Shown here one piece after another: positions 57,120 to 64,000 of a stretch of 64,000 nucleotides of DNA. The notes under the pieces were generated by a model that searched no databases, was not told the DNA's origin, and was given only the letters and a program-made list of their open reading frames with translations. Each line of letters opens with the position of its first letter. The stretch's first letter is position 1. This stretch comes from Geosiphon pyriformis (taxonomy: Eukaryota > Glomeromycota > Glomeromycetes > Archaeosporales > Geosiphonaceae). The stretch is from positions 1 to 64,000 of the forward strand of contig JAAOMT010000096.1 in NCBI GenBank assembly GCA_016748015.1. The letters run 5' to 3'. Position numbers and translations under genes: made by a program.

Positions 57120-57943
57120 TGTTATGGGTTAAAGTAATAAGTTAATAGATAACAAATAAGAACAGAATTGTAGAGTGATGGAAATAATCAAAGAGATTTC
57201 AACTTCAATGAGTGAATTAAATAAATATGGATTCAATATGCAAGATCAATCTCATAAAATATCTTAGTCACTATACTTTTCAAAAAATAACCAAAAAATC
57301 TGAAGATAAAAAAATAGTCTATACTGTCAACAAATAATCACACCTAGTATAATTTTATGCTTTATGTTGACACTCTTAAAATTTAATATTAGGTATCAGA
57401 AGTACTCTTTAGTCATGTTTTATTTAATAATCTTTAAATGTTACAATTACACGTTTCAGGAAAAGGGTAAGGAATAACCAACAAGTAATTTTTTATCTCA
57501 AGATGTTCAAATACTTAAAAGTAAAGAAAGAAAAATTAGCAATAAGAGAATGATTGAGATGAAAGTTGTTATTTTATTTATTTATTTTTTTTGGATTCTT
57601 ACATATTTTTCTATAACTAAGAGATTTATCACTTATATAGTTATCAAAAATGGTTAATGATCAAATTAATGACTAAGTCAATGATCAGGTTAATAATCAG
57701 ATCAATAATCAGGTCATTGATCAAGTCAATAATTAGGTCAATGATTAAGTCAACAGTCAGGTCATTAATCAGATTAATAATCAGGTCATTGATCAAGTCA
57801 ATAATTAGGTCAATGATTAAGTCAACAGTCAGGTCATTAATCAGATCAATAATCACTTTCTAAAAATAAAGTGGCTAATTTATATGACATTAGTGGCTAA
57901 TACATGTGATAATTAATAAGAAGTATAAGTTTCAACCATAATA
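57120..57943 (-). repeat. LTR1, 3' LTR of E8 (expanded array)
   Basis: 824 bp, TGTTATGG...CCATAATA. Longer than other LTR1 copies because the 12-bp array has 17 units. Confidence 0.85.
57652..57855 (-). repeat. 12-bp tandem array in LTR1 of E8 (17 units)
   Basis: Seventeen contiguous 12-mers. A block of six units (starting GGTCATTGATCA at 57712) is repeated almost exactly 72 bases later, showing block duplication. Confidence 0.85.
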
Positions 57944-58590
57944 TTATTCTTTCCAAAGAGATTAAGCTCCAGTGAAATCAAGCTATTCATGATATAATCT
58001 ATTTGAAGAGTTTTATTTAACTTAAAACTAACTAGTTTGTTAAAGTTTTTTGTGGATAAGGTATATAATACTTAAGGTAAAATAAGTTTTGTATTCAAAA
58101 GACCAAATCTTTGTATTAGAGTTTTGGCTTTTTTAGCAATAGTTAAAACTCTTAGGACATTTAATCATATAATGCCCAAAATTTCTCCTTGTATCTTTGA
58201 AGTTGTTTTTTTTATGAGTTTTATATCCTCTATGATTTTTTCAAGGTGATCATAGAGTTCTAATTGCCTTTCATATAACAAGTTTTTGTTTATGGATAAA
58301 ATTTCTTGGAGTGTTTTTCTAATTGTGCTGAAAAATAGGAGTATAGCTGCTATTATATTTTTTAATAGATATTTATCTATTTTACTACCAATTTTTTTTT
58401 TTCTGGTAGTAGTTTTTTTTGGTCTAATAACAATATGTGTTCTACTGTTATTAGTTATGGTGGTTTGTTTTTCAATGGTCAGAGTAGCATTTAAATAGTT
58501 TTTAATCTAATACTCATGAAGAGTATAAAAGGCATTTTGAATGTTTTGATCCAGAAAATAATTGTTTATGTCAATTGAAAATACCTCTGT
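57912..58590 (-). pseudogene. E8 ORF3 (decayed)
   Basis: Collinear with E2 and E3 ORF3 on the minus strand but broken by several stops. The end still crosses the purine tract (ELNLFGKNNIMVET) into the LTR. Confidence 0.5.
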
Positions 58591-58610
58591 TTTGGGAATG
58601 GTGTATTTAT

Positions 58611-61600
58611 TTATACTTGATTTTTGCTGATTATTTGAGTCAATATTACCATAACAAACAACCAATTAGGTCGTTTATGATATTTTTTGAATCATGTACT
58701 ATGAACAGAATGATCATTGAAAATTGTTCTAGATTGATTTTAAAGAATATAAGAACTATTGTTCAAAACTTTGTTGACTATAAAGGGTCTTTTCCATTAG
58801 CTAAAGAATTTATCATCATAGACATTGTCTTTATTTAAAGGGTATTTCAATACCAAGTTACCAACACTTAAAGAAAGTATTTTATAGGTTTTCTTTTTCT
58901 TAAGCTTTTCTTGGAACTGTTTTATCTTTTCAAAAGCAATTATTCATATTTCTACCAAAGAGTCAAGAATGGTACCAAGTCTTTTTTGCAAAATGTCTTT
59001 GTAATTTCCTATTGTGATCTCTTCAAAGGATATTGTCTCAATGTTAGTTTTTATTGGTAGTGTTGTCATGTGTCCATAGGGCAGATAAAAAAGTTCATAA
59101 CTTGTTATGTTATAATTCACAGTTCTATAAGCAAATAAAGCTAAAGGTAGTATTTTGTCTCACGAGTTTGTTTCTTCATTGGTTTTGGCTAGGGTTTCAC
59201 ATAGTGTTCTATTGAAATATTCTACTAGGCCATTTGTTTGAGAGTGATAAAAAAAAAAGAGTTTATGATATATTTTCATTTTTCTACAAAGTTTTTTAAC
59301 CAGTGTATTGAGAAAAGCTCTTCCTCTATTAGATAAAAGTTCTTTGGGGCAGCTATAATAACAAATGATATCTTCATAAATGAAATTGGCTATTAAGACT
59401 GCTGTTTGGTCAAGAGTGGCTCTTGCTTTTACTTACTTTGTAAGATAGTCAGTAGCTGTGATAATATATCTGTTGTCATTAGGAGTTATTGTTAAAAGTC
59501 TAACAACATCTATATTAATTCTGTCAAATAGTTGACCAACAGAAATTGGATGAATATTTTTTTTGTGATTAGGTTTGCCTCTTCTTTGGCAAATGTTACA
59601 GGTTTTGATGTATTCAGCAATGTTCTTTTTCAAGATAGGCCAATAATAGCAAGCTAAAGTTTTCTGAATTGTTTTTGTTTTTTCAAAGTGTCTAGCTAAT
59701 GGGTCAGTGTGCATGTTGTATATTACAATTTCTCTTTTTTCAAATCTGATGACTCTCTGGTAGTAGTTAAGATCTTTTCTATTTCTTTTATATAGCTGGT
59801 TCTGGTGAATTAAATAGAAATTTAATTGTTTGCACAAATGTTTTTTTTGCTGTTGAGTGTATTCTAATGGGTATTGTTCTTTATCCAAAAATTCTATTAA
59901 GGCAAAGTAGTTGTCCAAGTCTATTATTGTGTTTATTTGTGAAGGAGTTACTAATAATTAAGTTGGTTTGGTTTGAGAAGTTGTACTATTACTAGATAAT
60001 AAGTCTAGAGAGAATATTAGTATTTTGATAATTTACTCCTTTGTGATGTTAAATATCATAGTCAAATTCATCCAAGTAGAATATTCAGTGAGTTATTTAT
60101 TTGTGTTCCAGCTTTTTTTTATTGCACAGCCAAACCAAGGCTTGATGATCTGTTACCACTAAGATTTTTGCACCAAGAAGATATTGATTCCAGTAACTAG
60201 TAGCCTAAACTACTGCTAAACATTCTTCTTCAGTAACTAAATAATTTTTTTCTGCTGGTGTGAAAGATTTACTGGCATATGCTATGGCATGTTCTCTGTT
60301 ATTTTCATTTTTTTGTAAAAGGACAGCACCAAATCCATAGCCAGATGTATCAGTGTGAAGGATAAAAAGTTGGTCCAGATCAGATTGCTTAAAAATTGAT
60401 TTAGTAACAAGTTTTTTCTTCAAAATTTCAAAAGCTTTTTGTTGATGAGTGCCTCAGTGATAATTGACATTTTTTCTGAGTAGTTAATTGAGAGAAAAAG
60501 CAATTTTGGAGAAATTCTTGATAAATTTGTAATAATAAAAAGCCAAACCAAGAAAAGAGCATAGTTTAGGAACATTCATTGGTTGTCTAATGTTCTGAAC
60601 TTTTTTAACTTTAACTGGATCAGAAAAGATTCCATCTTTTGTAATAAGATGACCAAAAAACTGGGTAAATTAGTGTCCAAAGAAAAATTTGATTGGGTTA
60701 ATCTTGAGACCAATATTTTTGAGCAGTTCAAAAACCTTTTGCAAGTATTCAAGATGTTTATCCCAAGTTTTTAAGTAAACCATTATGTTGTTTAAGTAGA
60801 CCAGAACAAAGTTTTCTTTTACTGATTCAAATACTTTGTTTATTAGGCATTGAAAGGTAAGAAGAACATTGGTAAAACCAAAAAACATAACTGTAAATTC
60901 ATAGGTGCTATACTTGGTAATGAAAGCAGTTTTTTTTCTGCTTTTTGGATTTATTTCTATTTGTTAGAATCTAGCAATTAAGTCAATAATTAAGAAGAAA
61001 GCAGCACCATTAAATTTATCTAGCATTGCATCAATTTTGGGGAGTAAGTACATGTCTCTTATAGTGATGGTATTTAATTGATGGTAGTCAACACAGAAGC
61101 ATAGAGTTCCATTTTTTTTGGATACCACTACAACTGAAAATGCTTATTCATTCTTGGTTTTTTGTATGAATCCAAGATTTTTCATCCAGTTTATTTCTTT
61201 CTTGATGAATTTATCATTGCAACAGTTGGACTAATAAGGTTTCAAGTAAATGGGGCAAGTTTCTCTGGTGGTGATGGTATGTTGTATTACATAAGTACAT
61301 CTTAGAACATCATCTTCTTTGGATATAATTGGGCTATTTTTAGCCAATAGATTTTCAATGTCCACTTTTTTTTCTTCAAGAAAGAGTTCTCTTTGTTCTA
61401 TAATTAATAATTGAATTTCAGATGGTTTATTCTCAAAAGACTTTTGGACTTCTTTTATTTTTTTACAAGATATCAAGCTGATTAGTTCTCAATTTTTGTA
61501 ATAGATCAGACAGGATATACATTCATTACTAAAAAAGTACAATGATTTATCGCACCAATATTAGGCATAAGGACCATATTACCAATAACTGTTTTTTGCT

Positions 61601-62672
61601 TTCTTGCCAGGCTTTTTGTCAAAGGTTCTTCTAAAAATATCATAGTAGAACCAACAGATCAGCTTGCCATTTACCATGATTTTTTTTTATCTGCTTTGAT
61701 ATTATCTAATGGCTTGCCATTGCTAGTAAAGATAGTATAGACAAGTTCAACAGTTTCTTTTTGTTCATCTTTTTCTTCACTTTCATCATCATCTGATTTG
61801 TCTGATTGCTCTTCTTCTTGGCTTTGTTTGAGTACTAGAGGAGTTGTCCAATAATAACACTTAACCATAATGGGTTTCTTACTATATCTAATGATCAATT
61901 CACAAAGTTCATAATCAAGCAAGGCTTTTGCTTTCTTGAGTCATTTATTGCCAACTATTACGGTGTATTTTTTTACTTTAGATACTTTTATGTCAGTTTC
62001 AATGCTGATGCCATTGATTTGGACAGGAACAGCTTTGGCTATGCCCAAACCTTTCTTTTTGTCACCATGTATATTGGTCATTGGTCTTGTAGACAGTTCA
62101 TCAATTTTTCTGCCAATTGCTTCTAAGAAGTGTTTGGCAATAATGCTAACAAAAGATCTATTGTCCAGGATTAGATTAATGAAATAACCAGCCACTTGGA
62201 CTTTACAAATAAAAGGGGTAACATTGCTGTTGTTAACAAGTCCAGCTTGGTGTAGACATTTGTTGGTCTTTGGTGTCTTTTTCTTGAGAATCAAAGATTT
62301 GCAAAGGTTTTTTCTGAATTGAAAATGGGTTATTAACTGGCCAAAAGTAATGTAAACAGGCATTTCTATGAGATTTTTGACAACAAAATAAGATTCAGAT
62401 TTTTGTACAATTTCTGAAAGTTCCAACTTTGAAGAATTCTTAAAAACTTTAGCCTTTGATGGTTTATTATTATTAACAATTGATTTGAACACTTTGTTTG
62501 GGTCTAGAACAAAATCAATCTTGAGATTTTTCTTTTTTCTGGTTGATTCAGAGGTGTTAATTGCTAGTTCATTCATATTATGGTCATTATTAGTTAGGTT
62601 AAAAGCATAAAAAAGGTTTTTTTCTGGTTGGCTTGTACTCTTACTTTTTGGAGATATGTCTACTAGTTTAAA
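58611..62672 (-). pseudogene. E8 pol (decayed)
   Basis: Protease domain 61941-62576 is open for 211 codons, but the active site is LILDNRSFVSII, with Ser and Gly lost. RT has YLNNIMVY instead of YLDD (60670-60888). RNase H (60205-60423) begins LHTDTSGYGFGAVL and keeps EEECLAVV. The integrase zinc region and GIDVV-like NIDVV are in 59433-59918. The HSQTNG Gln is a sense codon here, unlike E2 and E3. Stops and frameshifts throughout. Confidence 0.7.
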
Positions 62673-63374
62673 GGCTGATAAACAATGGCTTCAACTAAGG
62701 GATCCTCTTCAAAGAAATTGATGTTGGCATGATTGGGTTTTTAATTGAAACCATTGTTGTTGATGGTTCTGTTATTTTGATTGTCATTGTTTCTGGAAGC
62801 TGGAGAATTGTTGCAATCTCTGAAGAAATGTTCAGTTAATCTACAATAATAACATACAGGTGGGCTACAATTTTGTTGTCTTTGATAAGGAAGTTGCTAA
62901 GACTAATTAAAACAGAGTTCAAATTTGGGTCTTTGAGTTTGTTGATTTTTTCTGACTGCTTGAACTAAGAATTCTAATAACTGAACAAGATTGGCTGTGA
63001 GTCTATCTATTAATTGTTCATTGGGATCTGAAGTTTGAGCAGTAAAAGAAGTGGCAGCCATTTAGGGAGCAGGGGCCATAACAGAAGCAGAAGCAAAAAC
63101 TAAAAGTGTGAATTCCAAGTGCATTCTTTGATTGTTTTCAATTTGTTGGATTAGTTTAATAGCCATATCCATTGTGGAATTGTTTTTCAGGGCCAAAAGG
63201 GGCCAAAAAGTATATAAAAGATCAGTTCTTAATTCTTTTGTAAAGGAGTGAGTTTTCTGCTCTTCTGTTTAGTTTTTTTCAGAGTCTACTTACTTGATTA
63301 ACTTTCTAATTGCTTTTGCATATTTAGTTACAGCTTTACCAGAATCTTGGATTCTTCTTTCTAATTTTATACAT
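62663..63374 (-). pseudogene. E8 gag, C-terminal two thirds
   Basis: Broken by several stops. Zinc knuckle near 62830-62870 is degenerate (CYYCRLTEHFFRDC). Ends NINFFEEDPLVEATVYQPLN then TAG at the slippery site. Upstream gag is cut off by LTR2. Confidence 0.6.
62666..62672 (-). other. -1 frameshift heptamer TTTAAAC (E8 gag-pol)
   Basis: gag frame T TTA AAC TAG. The pol frame TTT AAA CTA GTA is open. Confidence 0.6.
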
Positions 63375-64000
63375 TGTAACCAAAGGTTTTAGTCTCTTTT
63401 CTTGAATGTTATTACTGTTTGTCTGTCATTAATTTCACGTTTTCTGGAAGCAATTGAACCTTTAATAACTGAATTTATCTTTAAATTATCTCTTATAATT
63501 TGAACTGTTGGGCTTATGAGTGGAATGGCCAATTCCTTGTCAGTTACTTTATGTAGTTATGTTGTAGTAAATGTCAACTTTTTCCTAGGAATTGTTCATC
63601 TGAAAGCTTACTAAAAATGTGTAACTACTTTGCTGTAAAAGTCAACTCTTCTACAGGAATCTCATCTGTAGGCTACCCTATAATTATGATAAGAAAAGAA
63701 AGAAAAATAAAAGAAATGTAAAAGAAATAGAATTTTATCAAGAAAAACGTTTTCTATTCAGGCCTGAAATTACTAACAGATTATTGAAATTGGTAGCTAA
63801 TTAATTTCAAAACGTTAGTTGTGTTGAGGGAATTTCAAGTATAATAATTTAAGAATTTGGTTTTCAAATACTTAATTTTTATTTGAATGTGTAAAAGGTG
63901 ATTTGTTTCAATTAAGATATCTAAAATAGAATACTATGGTAAGATACTATGAAAAAATACATTTTTTTGAAGAGAAAAGCTCTTCTTTTATACAACTTGT
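63375..64000 (-). repeat. LTR2 inserted in E8 gag (runs off the window)
   Basis: Starts TGTAACCAAAGGTTTTAG (consensus TGTTATCAGAGGTTTTTGG) and follows the LTR2 at 8224-8849 to the end of the window. Same orientation as that copy. Left flank is ACAT. Whether it is solo or part of a full element cannot be seen. Confidence 0.75.

Larger units (their letters stand above)
57120..63374 (-). mobile_element. E8: LTR1 gypsy element, gag cut by an LTR2
   Basis: 3' LTR (57120-57943), PPT, ORF3, pol and the 3' two thirds of gag on the minus strand. At 63375 gag is interrupted by LTR2, so the 5' LTR is beyond the window if present. Outer flank of the 3' LTR is ATAT (57116-57119). Decay is intermediate. 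Confidence 0.85.

Noticed and set aside
57644-57863. Overlapping 70-codon open frames on both strands (MIIDLINDL..., MIKLMTKSM...)
   Set aside because: They are translations of the 12-bp LTR array; period 12 keeps all frames open if no unit contains a stop.

Overview
The window looks like nuclear DNA of an AT-rich, intron-dense, early-diverging fungus. A Mucoromycota species, most likely an arbuscular mycorrhizal (Glomeromycotina) fungus, fits best. This is inferred from introns of about 45-90 bp with GT..AG ends, the housekeeping gene types, extreme AT richness between genes and heavy loading with Ty3/gypsy elements. No database search was possible.

Layout. About 1-29.1 kb and 55.2-64 kb are nested, decaying retrotransposons; about 29.7-53.9 kb is a gene island. 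Two LTR families are present. LTR1 (TGTTATGG...CCATAACA, about 700-800 bp) belongs to a Ty3/gypsy family with copies called E0, E1, E2, E3, E4, E6, E7 and E8 here. LTR2 (ends TGTTAYC.../...GRTAACA, about 880-970 bp) belongs to a second gypsy family, E5. E2 (9122-16861) is a full-length insertion with both LTRs and a 4-bp ATAT duplication. It sits inside an LTR2 (4-bp GTGG duplication), which sits inside the gag of E4. Remnants of a non-LTR (LINE-like) element lie at 5.0-6.1 kb and 29.1-29.5 kb.

The LTR1 family has an unusual plan: gag with a CCHC knuckle; a T-TTA-AAC slippery heptamer that puts pol in the -1 frame; protease-RT-RNaseH-integrase; then a third ORF that overlaps the end of pol, runs through the polypurine tract and stops inside the 3' LTR. 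The last residues of ORF3 and of Gag share a motif (NFFGED..VET). U3 carries a 12-bp tandem repeat array (3 to 17 units) just upstream of the TATA box.

Gene island, in order: MMS19 (+, 24 exons, cytosolic Fe-S targeting), an unresolved small gene (-), a CPYC glutaredoxin (-), eIF1/SUI1 (-), UQCC2/Cbp6-like complex III factor (+), cytosolic serine hydroxymethyltransferase (-), Fap7/AK6 adenylate kinase (+, divergent from SHMT), and a complete SZT2 homologue of about 3347 codons (-). SZT2 is the scaffold of the KICSTOR complex that controls TORC1 in animals; finding it here is notable because baker's yeast lacks it. Exon models were built by hand from splice signals and frame continuity. For MMS19, GRX, SUI1, UQCC2, SHMT, FAP7 and SZT2 the spliced lengths are exact multiples of three.
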